From Kalmanozyma brasiliensis GHG001 (taxonomy: Eukaryota > Basidiomycota > Ustilaginomycetes > Ustilaginales), in contig NW_015961989.1 of NCBI RefSeq assembly GCF_000497045.1, positions 1 to 64,000 of the forward strand: a DNA stretch of 64,000 nt, read 5' to 3'. This document shows positions 18,534 through 28,199 of this stretch, piece after piece; positions within the stretch are counted from its first letter, which is position 1, and every line of letters starts with the position of its first letter. A program made the translations under genes and the position numbers. The notes under the pieces are model-generated. The model did not search any database and was not told where the DNA came from. It saw nothing but the letters and a program-made list of their open reading frames with translations.

Positions 18534-21500
18534 ATGCAGTCGAAATCCATCGCATCGCATCCAGGCGCATCCAACGTCGGCCATCCCGAGCTCGACAGCC
18601 CTTCCAGCTCAGCGTCGCCTGGGCCACGCTCGCCCTCTGGCACCGCCACCCCCGACCGAGCTTTTGGCACTGGCAACGGCTCGATTTCAGCTTCTGTCTC
18701 GAAAGCAGCCGCGGCAGGCGCAAGCGCAGGTCCCAGCCGCCCCGCAACAGCCGCCCTCGCAGCCAAGATTGCAGCATCCCGACAGCACGGCACCGTCGCA
18801 GACGCCGTCGCCGCTTCCCTCGGCAGCAAACGAGAACGCAAGAGGAAGCGCATCCACTACAGCTGCGCAGAATGTCATCGTCGCAAGCACAAGTGTGATC
18901 GCCAGACACCGTGTCAGCCCTGCATTGACCGAGGTCTGGGCGACAGCTGTCGACCCTTCGAGGATGGCGATCAGTTCGGCGACATGCGCGACCGCGTACA
19001 ACGACTTGAAGACATCGTCGAAGGTCTAGCTATCGCGCATGCAGAGCTCGCCAAGGAACTCAAAGACTCCCGCGGTCAGATGGCCGCCTTTGTCGAAATG
19101 GTCTCCGACGACGACGACCAAGATGCCGACCCTGACGATCCTGCTGCTGCATCACGGCCCAAGACCAAGAAGCGCAGAAGGATCATGCGTCCCAGCACGG
19201 CGCGAGGCATCGAGAGGGAGGAGCTCTTCAACTCGGAAGCGCAAGCCATCGCTGCTTCCAAGGGCGAAGTCGTTGATTCTACAAACGGCAAAGGAAGCGC
19301 GCCACGCTACGATCTCGGCGGCAATCCGCTCGAAGGTGGTCTCGCTCGCGACGGCGATAGCTGGTTTGGCGCTCTCGCTTTGCCTTCTGTCAGCCGTGGT
19401 GTCATCGAGACAGAGATCAATGGCGAGCGTCTCGAGCTCGGTGCCAACTTCCCTCGCTTCCCTGCTTCGGTCAAGCTGCATCGTCTCATTCACGAAGGCG
19501 GTGCTCCCGAGAACATCCTCAGCGATCTCATGAACTCGCTTCCTTCCAGAGCCGACACGGACCGTCTCCTCGACATCTACTTCCGCGACATCAATCATAC
19601 CCGTCTGCCAATTCACGAGGGCACCTTCCGCCAGTCGTACGACGAGCTCATGGACTTCCGATGGGGCAATGCAAAGGAAGAGCGAGGCGACGACGGTGCG
19701 AGGCACGTGCCCTTCCTCGCTTTCCTCTTTGCTATCCTAGCAACTGCCATGAGGTCCCTGCCAGAAGCGCTAGGCAGCGAATCCGAGGCCAAGAAGGGCG
19801 CTGTCCGCCTCTACCACGCCTGTCGACGCACCATCAACATTGCCTCGACCATTCGTGTGGACCACATCGACCTCGTGCTCGCGCATCTCTTCGCCGCTCG
19901 CTTCTTGATCTGCCAGCGCCAGAGCGCAGAGAGCTGGTCGCTGCTCGGCAACGCTATTCGCGCCGCACAAGCTATTGGTCTCCACCGCGATGGCAGTAAG
20001 CTCGGTCTCGATGCCATCACCACAGAACGCAGGCGTCGACTCTGGGCCATCATCTTTTACATGGACAAGACCACCAGCATCCTCCTCGGTCGTCCGCAAG
20101 CCATCCAGGAGTTCCACTGCGACACGCTGCCGCCTTCCGACATCGACATCGACACCATGCCGCGGTCTGCTCGTCCCTACGTCCCGCGTACCAGACCGCG
20201 TCCCAACACACCACCAGGAGTGTTCCTCTTTGTCGCCATCCGCCACGAGCTCACCCGACTCACGGGTAAGATTGTTGAGCATTTCCAGAATCTTGCCAGT
20301 CCGCGCAGATATGCCGACGTCGTGGCACTCGACGAGGAGCTTGAGAAGTTCCGCAAAGACATTCCGGACATCTACCGCGTCGACAAGGTGGCCAACGGCA
20401 CAGGGCCGGACACCAACAAGGAGTTCGATACCGTCTGCCCCTGGCTGCCGCTTCATCGATACCTGCTCAACATCGAGTATCACTACGTGCGCATTGCTCT
20501 GCATCGACCGTACGTGCTGCGCAACTCGGAGAAGTACTCTCATTCTCGGACGGCAGGTTTCGAAAGCGCCAAAGCAGATCGCAAGGTTCGCCAGGAGTAC
20601 CGCAAGGACGTCAAATGGGAGCCCGAGCGCGCGCGCAAAGTGCACATGGGCGGGCTGTACCGTCTGTTCAACGCGACCATGATGATCGGCATCGCGCTGT
20701 TGCTGGATCCCAATGGTCCGGAGGCGCCGGACTTCCTGTCGTACCTTGACGAGTTCATCGAGCTGCACAAGCACCGTGAAGGGGAGGCGGACCAGTGCAG
20801 CAAGCGTGAGGTCAAGATCATCGAGCTGTTCCGGGCCAAGGCTCGCGATCCGACGTGGTGCGCGACGTCGGCGACGGGTGCAGCGGGTAAGAAGGCGGAC
20901 AAGGACAAGGCCACCAGCAAGGGACGCGCCAAGGACGCAACGAAGCGCGAGAGCGAGGGCACCGCAGGCGTCGGCACGGCCGCTTTCAGCTCCGCCATGC
21001 TGCTCGGCAACACCAAACCCTCGCAACTTGCCCGTGCCAACTCGGTCAACACCACGGAGAGCATCACGCCGCCCCCCTTTGCGGGTCTGTTCGGCGGTCC
21101 CACCGCAGCCGCATCCGGTCTCTCCCTCGGGACCGTGTCGACCGGCACGACGAGCGATGCAGCCACCGATCTGGCGCAAAGCATCTTCGACCAGCTCGGC
21201 GGCTACGAGCCTAGCTTTGGCATGCTCAACCCCACCCCCAACGATGCGCTCAACTTCAACGCCGGTAGCGGCCTAGGGTTTGGACCGAGTCACACGTCCA
21301 ACAGCATGGGCTTCGATTCTGCTGCAGGGTTTGACATTACGAGCTACTTCAACACGCCTCCTGCCTCGGGTGGGGAGCCGGGGGTGACGGCGCAGGCAAC
21401 GTCGGCGACGCCCGCACGCAGCGGCGCAGGATCGATCAACATTCCAGCAACGACCTCGGAGCATAGCGGACTGCCCAACTTTCAGCCGAGCGCACACCCG

Positions 21501-21776
21501 CATTTGCGCGCGCTGAATACCACGGGTGGATTCAACGGTTTCCCCACGCCTCCCCCCGGTGCAGGTGCAGGTGCAGCGCGTGGTGAAGGGGGCGCACCGA
21601 ATGGCACGGGGGCAAACGGCGTTCCCGGAGACTGGGGTTTGTTGCCCTGGGGCGGACTCATCGAAGCCATCGCCCAGAGCTCGCATGGCATGGAGCATGG
21701 GCAGAATGGGTCGGGCACACCGGGCAGCGGGGTCGAGTTGAAGACTGAAACTCCCGAGGGCGGGGAGAAACATTGA
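18534..21776 (+). CDS. Zn(II)2Cys6 transcription factor with fungal-specific TF domain
   Basis: A 1080-residue regulator. The binuclear zinc cluster has C111, C114, C121, C127, C130 and C139 (Cx2Cx6Cx5Cx2Cx8C), preceded by the basic stretch KRERKRKRIHYS. It is followed by a short heptad linker (DRVQRLEDIVEGLAIAHAEL) that could dimerise. The fungal-specific middle homology region spans about residues 330-640, with typical RRRLWAIIFYMDKTTSILLG and RIALHRPYVLR segments. The last 280 residues are Gly/Ser/Thr/Pro-rich and probably activating. The start at 18534 is the first ATG of the frame; a TTG lies 15 bases upstream. It follows the secreted and Af470-like genes on the same strand, so local regulation of those two is possible but unproven. 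Target genes cannot be read from the sequence. Confidence 0.93.
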   Translation: MQSKSIASHPGASNVGHPELDSPSSSASPGPRSPSGTATPDRAFGTGNGSISASVSKAAAAGASAGPSRPATAALAAKIAASRQHGTVADAVAASLGSKRERKRKRIHYSCAECHRRKHKCDRQTPCQPCIDRGLGDSCRPFEDGDQFGDMRDRVQRLEDIVEGLAIAHAELAKELKDSRGQMAAFVEMVSDDDDQDADPDDPAAASRPKTKKRRRIMRPSTARGIEREELFNSEAQAIAASKGEVVDSTNGKGSAPRYDLGGNPLEGGLARDGDSWFGALALPSVSRGVIETEINGERLELGANFPRFPASVKLHRLIHEGGAPENILSDLMNSLPSRADTDRLLDIYFRDINHTRLPIHEGTFRQSYDELMDFRWGNAKEERGDDGARHVPFLAFLFAILATAMRSLPEALGSESEAKKGAVRLYHACRRTINIASTIRVDHIDLVLAHLFAARFLICQRQSAESWSLLGNAIRAAQAIGLHRDGSKLGLDAITTERRRRLWAIIFYMDKTTSILLGRPQAIQEFHCDTLPPSDIDIDTMPRSARPYVPRTRPRPNTPPGVFLFVAIRHELTRLTGKIVEHFQNLASPRRYADVVALDEELEKFRKDIPDIYRVDKVANGTGPDTNKEFDTVCPWLPLHRYLLNIEYHYVRIALHRPYVLRNSEKYSHSRTAGFESAKADRKVRQEYRKDVKWEPERARKVHMGGLYRLFNATMMIGIALLLDPNGPEAPDFLSYLDEFIELHKHREGEADQCSKREVKIIELFRAKARDPTWCATSATGAAGKKADKDKATSKGRAKDATKRESEGTAGVGTAAFSSAMLLGNTKPSQLARANSVNTTESITPPPFAGLFGGPTAAASGLSLGTVSTGTTSDAATDLAQSIFDQLGGYEPSFGMLNPTPNDALNFNAGSGLGFGPSHTSNSMGFDSAAGFDITSYFNTPPASGGEPGVTAQATSATPARSGAGSINIPATTSEHSGLPNFQPSAHPHLRALNTTGGFNGFPTPPPGAGAGAARGEGGAPNGTGANGVPGDWGLLPWGGLIEAIAQSSHGMEHGQNGSGTPGSGVELKTETPEGGEKH

Positions 21777-21890
21777 TTTCATCGTAGAAAGCAACTGCAA
21801 TGAATCGTCCATGATCGTCTTCTGTCGTTTTTGAAGCGTGTCTACTACCATCTTGTGTGTCGTCCCGTGATGCCATCTAATGCAGCGGAT

Positions 21891-23795
21891 CTAGAGCGTG
21901 ATACTCCCACCGTGATTGAGCGCGACAAACGTCTTCCCTTTCTCCCCGATCGCATCCTCCCCCCTCGCAAACCGCACGCCCATCTGTTCACACGCCCACT
22001 TCAACTGTCCCAACGTCTTCAACACTTCCTCTGGCCCACTGATGAACGTACCCCAATGAATGGCCATGCACGTCGCCTGACCCGACGTCATTTCGTCAAA
22101 CACACGCACGGCGTCCCACGGCGGCATGTGGTTCGCCGCTGTCAAACCCGGTGTGAGGCGTGGGAAGGGGGAGATGCTGTCCGGGAGAGGGATGTAGCTT
22201 CGGAGGAAGGAGATGGTGGCGCCCACCGAGATGGGGAGCATGAGGAAGGACGGGTGGCCGAGACGAGTGATGATTTCGGAGAAGGCGGGACAGGGCGGGT
22301 AGGGAGAGGAAAGCTCGTCGTCGGGTGAGAGGTGCGCACCGCCTCGGTAGGTGGGGTGCGAGCGGAGCGGTTGGTTGGGGAAGAGCGAGTCGCCGGTTTC
22401 GGAGGCGGGCGTGGTGGGGACCGAGGCCGGGGCGAGTGGTGGTGCGGGTGGGAAGGAGGGGCCGTGGAATTGACAGCCCGTGTCGCCGCCGAAGTAGAGT
22501 TTGGTGGGTGTACCGTCAGCGTTGGAGTGGGGATGCTCGAGGTACCAGGACGACCAGAGGGCGCAGTTGGTGTCGACGCCGTAGCGACCCGACCCGTGCT
22601 GGGCTGGAGTGCAGACGACGCGCAGCGCTTCGCCCTCGTCAGCATCGGCACCAGCTTGTGTGAGATGCACCTCGGCCCACCAGTCTAGCTCCGTCACTCT
22701 TTCTGCTGGGATGGACAACGCCGAAGTGGTCGCTGCCGACGGAGTGAAGCTCCAAGACGACGAAAGCGATTCCGTCGATGGCGATGTAGCGGTGCTTGGT
22801 GCGGGCTGCTGAGCTTGAGCTTCACCAGCAGCGGACCCAATGAACCAGTCCTTGTTGCCTAGCGGAACGACGAATCGAAGCCGGTCCTTGTTAGCAGCCC
22901 AGAGATCACGGACGGTGTCGTAGTCGAGATGGTCGTAGTGATTGTGCGAGATGATGACGAGGTCGATAGGCGGCAGGCTGGAGATTGGGCATGGTGGGGC
23001 ATATGATCTGATGGGACCAGCGACTTGGGTGGGAGAGCACCTCTGAGAGAAGATGGGGTCGAACAGGACGCGGATCGGTCGGCCCTTGGGAGTAAGCGGC
23101 GGTAGCTGAACAAGAACGCCAGCATGACCGAGCCAGGTCGCCTTGAGTTTGGCATCGGAATCGAAGTCGAACGAAGGCTCTTCGATGGTGAGAAGCTGCT
23201 TGGAGGCCATCTTGATCTTTTGTTGTCGGGTATACGATGTGGGCACGGTCTGTTGGGAGAACCAGCTCGTGGATCGGCCATCTTGGGTTACATCGTGCGA
23301 CTGTGGATCAGGTGAAGCACCTTCGAGGTCTGGCGTGCCCGGTCGACTGTCCTTGTAGGGGTCGGTCGAGTCGTCGCCGTCCTTTGACGCTGAGTCGAAG
23401 TCCGCGTCCTGCATAGCATAGTCTATCGCTGTGTCCTGATCCTCGCCCCATTCGAGTCCCTGCCACACCTCGGCCACCGTGGGCTTATGCCAGCTGGGCC
23501 ATGGATTGCGGAAGCCAGTGCGGACGACTTTGGTCGGATCTACGAGGGCTATCGAGTTGGGCAAGCAGGCAATGTTTTGCGAGTTGTCGTCATCTTGAAG
23601 CTGTGTACTTTGACTCGACTCTCCGGATTGCTGCTGCGATAATGTGCTTGGCTGCGGGTTCCAATGGGGCAAGTAGGAGGAGAGGGTGGTGCCTGGTGCT
23701 GGTGCTAGGACATGGTGGCTTGGTGGAAGACCGTCTGCTGTGGAATTGTGCTTGAACTGCACAGCTAATGGCTGAGCTTGTGAAGCGCCACCCAT
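21891..23795 (-). CDS. FMP30: NAPE-hydrolysing phospholipase D, metallo-beta-lactamase fold
   Basis: A 634-residue member of the NAPE-PLD family, zinc enzymes that cleave N-acyl-phosphatidylethanolamine to N-acylethanolamine and phosphatidate; yeast Fmp30 is the mitochondrial member. The core starts at about residue 220 (KATWLGHAGVLVQLPP). The zinc motif is SHNHYDHLD, with H284, H286, D288 and H289. Downstream ligands are visible in CTPAQHGSGR, LYFGGDTGC and MAIHWGTF, so the active site looks complete. The first 200 residues are low in complexity, without a clear targeting signal. A Pro/Ser/Thr-rich insertion separates the HxHxDH strand from the next ligand. The stop lies 114 bp from the converging Zn2Cys6 gene, and it shares a 314-bp divergent promoter with UXS1. 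Confidence 0.9.
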   Translation of the reverse strand: MGGASQAQPLAVQFKHNSTADGLPPSHHVLAPAPGTTLSSYLPHWNPQPSTLSQQQSGESSQSTQLQDDDNSQNIACLPNSIALVDPTKVVRTGFRNPWPSWHKPTVAEVWQGLEWGEDQDTAIDYAMQDADFDSASKDGDDSTDPYKDSRPGTPDLEGASPDPQSHDVTQDGRSTSWFSQQTVPTSYTRQQKIKMASKQLLTIEEPSFDFDSDAKLKATWLGHAGVLVQLPPLTPKGRPIRVLFDPIFSQRCSPTQVAGPIRSYAPPCPISSLPPIDLVIISHNHYDHLDYDTVRDLWAANKDRLRFVVPLGNKDWFIGSAAGEAQAQQPAPSTATSPSTESLSSSWSFTPSAATTSALSIPAERVTELDWWAEVHLTQAGADADEGEALRVVCTPAQHGSGRYGVDTNCALWSSWYLEHPHSNADGTPTKLYFGGDTGCQFHGPSFPPAPPLAPASVPTTPASETGDSLFPNQPLRSHPTYRGGAHLSPDDELSSPYPPCPAFSEIITRLGHPSFLMLPISVGATISFLRSYIPLPDSISPFPRLTPGLTAANHMPPWDAVRVFDEMTSGQATCMAIHWGTFISGPEEVLKTLGQLKWACEQMGVRFARGEDAIGEKGKTFVALNHGGSITL

Positions 23796-24109
23796 CTGTG
23801 ATATCTATCGGAAGTGTTCCGCGGTTGACGTAATGGTGAAGAGGGAACATCATACATCCATCAGCGTGGGAACATCGCTTTTCACGAGATCCGGAGCAGC
23901 CGAGTGGGAGTGGAAGCTGCAGGCCTGCATGAACGCACGCGCCTGACCCACAAGCGAAGAGACCCCTTTTTCGGTCCTGAATTCTCAACCTCGATTTCCG
24001 TGTCTGTTTTGTGTCATGACACTTTTACAGATCCGAGCTGTCAACCTCCTCGCTCTGCGATTACCACCATCGACTACTATCACAAGTCCTTTGCGATAGC
24101 GCGGCACAG
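23796..24109. promoter_or_regulatory. Divergent promoter region, NAPE-PLD and UXS1
   Basis: A 314-bp spacer between two start codons on opposite strands, so both core promoters must be here. No TATA box is evident; the UXS1 side is CT-rich near its ATG. Confidence 0.5.
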
Positions 24110-25957
24110 ATGAGCGCATCTCAGCGTGGCTCCATCGACGGAGGCGTCATTGCAAATCCGCACGACGCACCACCAGAACACCGCATCCCTTTGGACCATC
24201 TTCGATCGCTCTACTATCGACCCGCAGCAGGATCCGGCATCCTTGTGCCGTCATCCGAGGTTTCTTCCGCCTACTCATCACCGCAGCAGCCGCAGCTGAC
24301 AGCTCCGCAAGACTACCGCACTTCCAGTCCAGCTCTTCGATCCGGTTGGTCGTCGCACAGCCGCGCAGACAGCATCCCTTCCCGAAACGCAAGACCGAAC
24401 AGCTCGTCCTTCTGGTCGCACAACGTGCCCAATGCTCATCCCGGAACACACGCTAGCATCCTCGCTCAAGCACAACGACAAGCACAAGACAGGCGGTCTC
24501 CCTCGCCAGCCCTGTCCCTCTCCGAGCATGGTCATCGTCAGCTGAGCTACATCCATGCGGCCCCTGGATCGTCAGCATCGTCCTTCGGTCTCGACCTGGA
24601 CCGTGCAGATCTCAACCGAGGTCTCCAGCCTCCTGTCTCGACCTCATCACGGCGGTCCTCCATGTACGGCTACCTGCCAACACGTCTCCTCCCGGTCGCA
24701 GAGAAGAAGCGAATCCTAGTCACAGGAGGCGCCGGGTTCGTCGGTTCTCACCTCGTCGATCGCCTCATGCTCATGGGCCACGAAGTGCTCGTCATCGACA
24801 ACTTCTTCACGGGTCAAAAGAGCAACCTATCCCAATGGCATGGTCATCCAAATTTCGAGCTCATCCGACACGACGTTGTTCAGCCATTGGTTGTGGAAGT
24901 GGACCAGATCTACCACCTGGCATGTCCCGCCAGCCCCATCTCGTACCAGGCCAACCAGGTCAAGACCATCAAGACAAACTTTATGGGCTCGATCAACATG
25001 CTTGGGCTGGCGAAGCGGACCAAGGCGCGCTTCTTGCTGGCCAGTACCTCGGAAGTGTACGGCGATCCGGATGTGCACCCGCAGCCAGAGACGTACAACG
25101 GGAATGTCAACCCCGTGGGACCGAGAGCGTGCTACGATGAGGGCAAGAGGGTTGCGGAGACGCTCACGTATGGATACTACTATCAGGATGGGGTGGATGT
25201 GAGAGTGGCAAGGATCTTTAACACGTATGGACCGAGGATGCACCCACACGATGGGCGGGTGGTGAGCAATCTCATTCTGCAAGCGCTGAGGGGGGAGCCG
25301 CTGACGGTGTTTGGCGACGGGTCGCAGACGCGAAGCTTCATGTTCATTCACGACTTGATTGATGGGTTGATATCGCTGATGAATGCGGAGCCGCCGGTGG
25401 ACGTGGGGTCTTTGCAGACGCCGCTACCACGGCCACCGCAGGCGCAGAACACACAAGCGGCGTCGGCAGCCGACATCCTCACCGACGCACCCGATTCGAT
25501 CATTCCCTCCGAGGCGACTGCCACCACCCCTGCTGTTCCCACCGCTCTCAGCACCTCTTCAAACGCTGCTGCGAGCGATGGGTACTTTCACCCCGACGCA
25601 CACCGCTTCGACGTCCACACACCCGTCAACCTGGGCAACCCGGGCGAGTTCACCATCATGGAACTCGTCCAGCTCGTCCAGAAGTGCGTCGCCAAGGTCA
25701 AAGCCCAGGATGCTCGTCCTACATCCGCCTCCTCGTCGTCGAACCACAGCGACACTATCGATGCCTCTGCCTCGCCACCCAGGGCAGAGTCGGAAATCCG
25801 CTTCTTCGCCATGCCCAAGGACGATCCCAAGCAGCGCAGACCGGATATCACCCGCGCCACGAGCTTGCTCGATTGGTACCCACGCTGGAAACTAGAGGAC
25901 GGACTGGAGGAGATGACGCGGTGGTATTGGGAGCGCATCAAGGAGGGTTCTGTCTGA
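24110..25957 (+). CDS. UXS1: UDP-glucuronate decarboxylase (UDP-xylose synthase)
   Basis: A 615-residue short-chain dehydrogenase that converts UDP-glucuronate to UDP-xylose, the xylose donor for cell-wall and capsule-type glycans. The extended Rossmann fold begins near residue 200, with GGAGFVGSH (G206, G209, G212) for [34 protein letters not shown] and STSEVYGDP are characteristic of the family, and the catalytic pair is Y342 and K346 in CYDEGKR. The final part [18 protein letters not shown] and RRPDITRAT also matches. Residues 1-200 are Ser/Pro/Gln-rich with no membrane segment, unlike animal Uxs1, so a cytosolic enzyme is likely. A roughly 70-residue Ala/Thr/Pro-rich insertion (about 430-500) splits the C-terminal substrate domain. 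The stop lies 108 bp from the converging MSS51 gene. Confidence 0.95.
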   Translation: MSASQRGSIDGGVIANPHDAPPEHRIPLDHLRSLYYRPAAGSGILVPSSEVSSAYSSPQQPQLTAPQDYRTSSPALRSGWSSHSRADSIPSRNARPNSSSFWSHNVPNAHPGTHASILAQAQRQAQDRRSPSPALSLSEHGHRQLSYIHAAPGSSASSFGLDLDRADLNRGLQPPVSTSSRRSSMYGYLPTRLLPVAEKKRILVTGGAGFVGSHLVDRLMLMGHEVLVIDNFFTGQKSNLSQWHGHPNFELIRHDVVQPLVVEVDQIYHLACPASPISYQANQVKTIKTNFMGSINMLGLAKRTKARFLLASTSEVYGDPDVHPQPETYNGNVNPVGPRACYDEGKRVAETLTYGYYYQDGVDVRVARIFNTYGPRMHPHDGRVVSNLILQALRGEPLTVFGDGSQTRSFMFIHDLIDGLISLMNAEPPVDVGSLQTPLPRPPQAQNTQAASAADILTDAPDSIIPSEATATTPAVPTALSTSSNAAASDGYFHPDAHRFDVHTPVNLGNPGEFTIMELVQLVQKCVAKVKAQDARPTSASSSSNHSDTIDASASPPRAESEIRFFAMPKDDPKQRRPDITRATSLLDWYPRWKLEDGLEEMTRWYWERIKEGSV

Positions 25958-26065
25958 AGTCGACTCTCAACACAAGCATGAGTACTGGACACGGTTCAGG
26001 CATCTGCTGCCACTCTTTCAGACCAGATCGAGCGTTGTGCTTTTGAAATATGTGTTTGAGTGAAG

Positions 26066-27790
26066 TTAGTAGCCGGTGGGGCCCTGAATATCGTACCTCT
26101 TGCCCCTGACCGCCCACAGTCCCCAGTTCGCCTTGACCGCAACTCTCGGATCAAAGTCCGCGACAGCCCACTGTTGACTCGCAAAGACGTTCTCACCAGG
26201 GGTGATCAGCCAGTCGAATTCGCCCCTCACACCATCGACACTCTCGAAGGCGAGCACGTCGCGCTCGACATCGGCGGGCGAGAAGCCGGTGGCGATGAGC
26301 GCACATCGGGTGGAGAGGATCTGGCCGATAGCGCGGGCCCATTCGCGTTGCGCCTGCACAACGGGCGCGGCGGTGAGGGCGGTGAAGGTGTGTCCGTCGG
26401 GCGAGGCGAGCACCGGCGCGGGCTCTTCTGATGGAATGTCGCCGCCTTCCGGTGAAGAGGTCGCGTCGACTGTGTAGGCTGCACGTGGTGGAGCGGTGGC
26501 GTTGTCGGCTGCGCTTTGTGCGGTTGACTCGATGGAGGCTCCGGTAGCATTGTATGTGCTCTTAGCCCGAGCAAAGTGCGCTTCGTGATCGCGATCTTCT
26601 TGCCTCGCTTTGTCCGCTTCCTCGACAGCAATCTGCGAAGGGAAGCCGAAGCCGGGACTGAAGGCGAAGAAGACATCCGTGTATGCATCGAATGGTTCGA
26701 GCTGCGCATGAATGTCTTCGTACTTGCTCTGGATGGTCGTCACCGTCAGACCCTCGGAGACGACGACCGTCCGAGAAGGAACGCCGTAGTTGGACTTCCT
26801 GACCCTGCCCTTGTGCATCGAGATGCTTCCGGACCCAGGTCCCGCTCGCTCCTGCATCTGCACCTGCTTCTCGCTCGGAATATGCGCCTCGGGTCCGATG
26901 AGGAACAGATGGAACGGCACGCCGGGGAACATGTAGGTCAACTGATCCCACACGGCTGGTGGGAGTGTCGACTCGGCTCTCGCGCCCACGACAAAGATGC
27001 GCATCTTGTCGAGCGACGGCTTGTCGCCTGCCTTGGGATGCAGCGTTTGTCGGAGTGCGATCATGCTCCTCAACCCCTCGTGAGTCAACCTCCTGGACTT
27101 TTTGGTGTACGGGCTGTTTTCGTGGATCACGGCGCCCATTGTCGTTGGGAACGTCAAGAGCTTGCTGACGTGCCGTCTGCTTCGATCCGATTCTATCGAG
27201 TTGAAGTTGCGCGTGTAGAAGAATACGTCCCAGTTGGACATGTTGATGGTCTCCTCGAACCCCTGGGGGCCGGGCAGCTTGAATTCGGACATCTCGCGGC
27301 CGGAGCGCAGGTCGTGCTCGTCCTCGTTGGACTCGCGAAGACGGGCGACGTACTTGCCGTGCTCGGTGTCTTCCGACCACTCCTTCTCGCTGTAGTGCGT
27401 AGGCCAGCCGCAATCGGGACATTCAAAGTTGACGAGTCGACGCACTTTGTACTTGGACATGCTGACGGGACAGGGGGCGAGGGAACGGATGCGCTCGCCG
27501 CGCGCCCGGATCGAGGGGATGGGCGACTTTGAGAAGGGGTGGAAGAGGTCGTCCTGGGCTATCAGCGGCTTCTTGGCCGCGCACGGTGGGAGAGAGAACG
27601 GGTCATTGCGCTTGTCCTTTTTGCCTCCGAAGAGCGAGAAGCCGAAGAGGGTGCGGTGCTGCCCGAGGTGTGATGTTGCGGTTGATGCGACGTGATTCGA
27701 GTTGAAGAACGATGCTGACAGGAGTCGCTGCGGAGCGGCCGATCGGACCAGTCCGCTGGCGTGGGAAAGGTGCCGGGACGTCGCTGCCAT
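26066..27790 (-). CDS. MSS51: Mss51, mitochondrial COX1 translational activator
   Basis: A 574-residue protein matching fungal Mss51, which activates translation of COX1 mRNA and binds newly made Cox1 in mitochondria. The N-terminus is a basic, Ser-rich presequence (MAATSRHLSHASGLVRSAAP). The diagnostic block is FECPDCGWPTHYSEKEW, then SNEDEHDLRSGREMSEF, NMSNWDVFFYTRNFNSIESD and RSRRHVSKLLTFPTTMG. The C-terminal domain (FHLFLIGPE, FDAYTDVFFAFSPGFGFPS, FDWLITPGENVFASQQWAVA) also fits. A CP dipeptide in LAPCPVS may belong to the heme-regulatory motifs described for yeast Mss51. An Ala/Thr/Pro-rich insertion lies at about residues 430-480. It diverges from VPS23 across 409 bp. Confidence 0.92.
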   Translation of the reverse strand: MAATSRHLSHASGLVRSAAPQRLLSASFFNSNHVASTATSHLGQHRTLFGFSLFGGKKDKRNDPFSLPPCAAKKPLIAQDDLFHPFSKSPIPSIRARGERIRSLAPCPVSMSKYKVRRLVNFECPDCGWPTHYSEKEWSEDTEHGKYVARLRESNEDEHDLRSGREMSEFKLPGPQGFEETINMSNWDVFFYTRNFNSIESDRSRRHVSKLLTFPTTMGAVIHENSPYTKKSRRLTHEGLRSMIALRQTLHPKAGDKPSLDKMRIFVVGARAESTLPPAVWDQLTYMFPGVPFHLFLIGPEAHIPSEKQVQMQERAGPGSGSISMHKGRVRKSNYGVPSRTVVVSEGLTVTTIQSKYEDIHAQLEPFDAYTDVFFAFSPGFGFPSQIAVEEADKARQEDRDHEAHFARAKSTYNATGASIESTAQSAADNATAPPRAAYTVDATSSPEGGDIPSEEPAPVLASPDGHTFTALTAAPVVQAQREWARAIGQILSTRCALIATGFSPADVERDVLAFESVDGVRGEFDWLITPGENVFASQQWAVADFDPRVAVKANWGLWAVRGKRYDIQGPTGY

Positions 27791-28199
27791 CGTGGCACAA
27801 GTATGCGACTGCCAAGATCGAAAGCAAGACCGATTCGACTGATGTAGAGCTTTAAGTAGGATGCCAAGATGCGATGCGCTTGGCCGAGCTTGAGAAGATG
27901 ATCCTTTCCTAGAAAAAGTCGAAGTGGAGATTCTGGCGTCTTTTTGCGCTTTCCGCTGCCCTTCCTCGGATCACCTCAGCGAAAGGAAAAGCCGGATCGC
28001 CCTTCTCAGCGCTTTTGCAACCCGATCCGCCAAGACATCGGCCCAGCACCGCTCCATTTCCAGGTGAACGGACCAGCGAGCCTGGTTTGCCGAGACCAGC
28101 ACGACCCCAGACCCTGCTTCGAGACACATCCACTCGTATCTCGTTTCCACCACTCCAAGGCGCAGCTAGCCAACAGCGACGATCACGCGCACGCTCGCC
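27791..28199. promoter_or_regulatory. Divergent promoter region, MSS51 and VPS23
   Basis: This 409-bp spacer separates two oppositely oriented start codons and must carry both promoters. No specific element stands out. Confidence 0.5.

Noticed and set aside
19770..21179. A 469-codon minus-strand frame opposite the Zn2Cys6 gene
   Set aside because: It overlaps the conserved fungal TF domain, and its own product has shadow-like composition.
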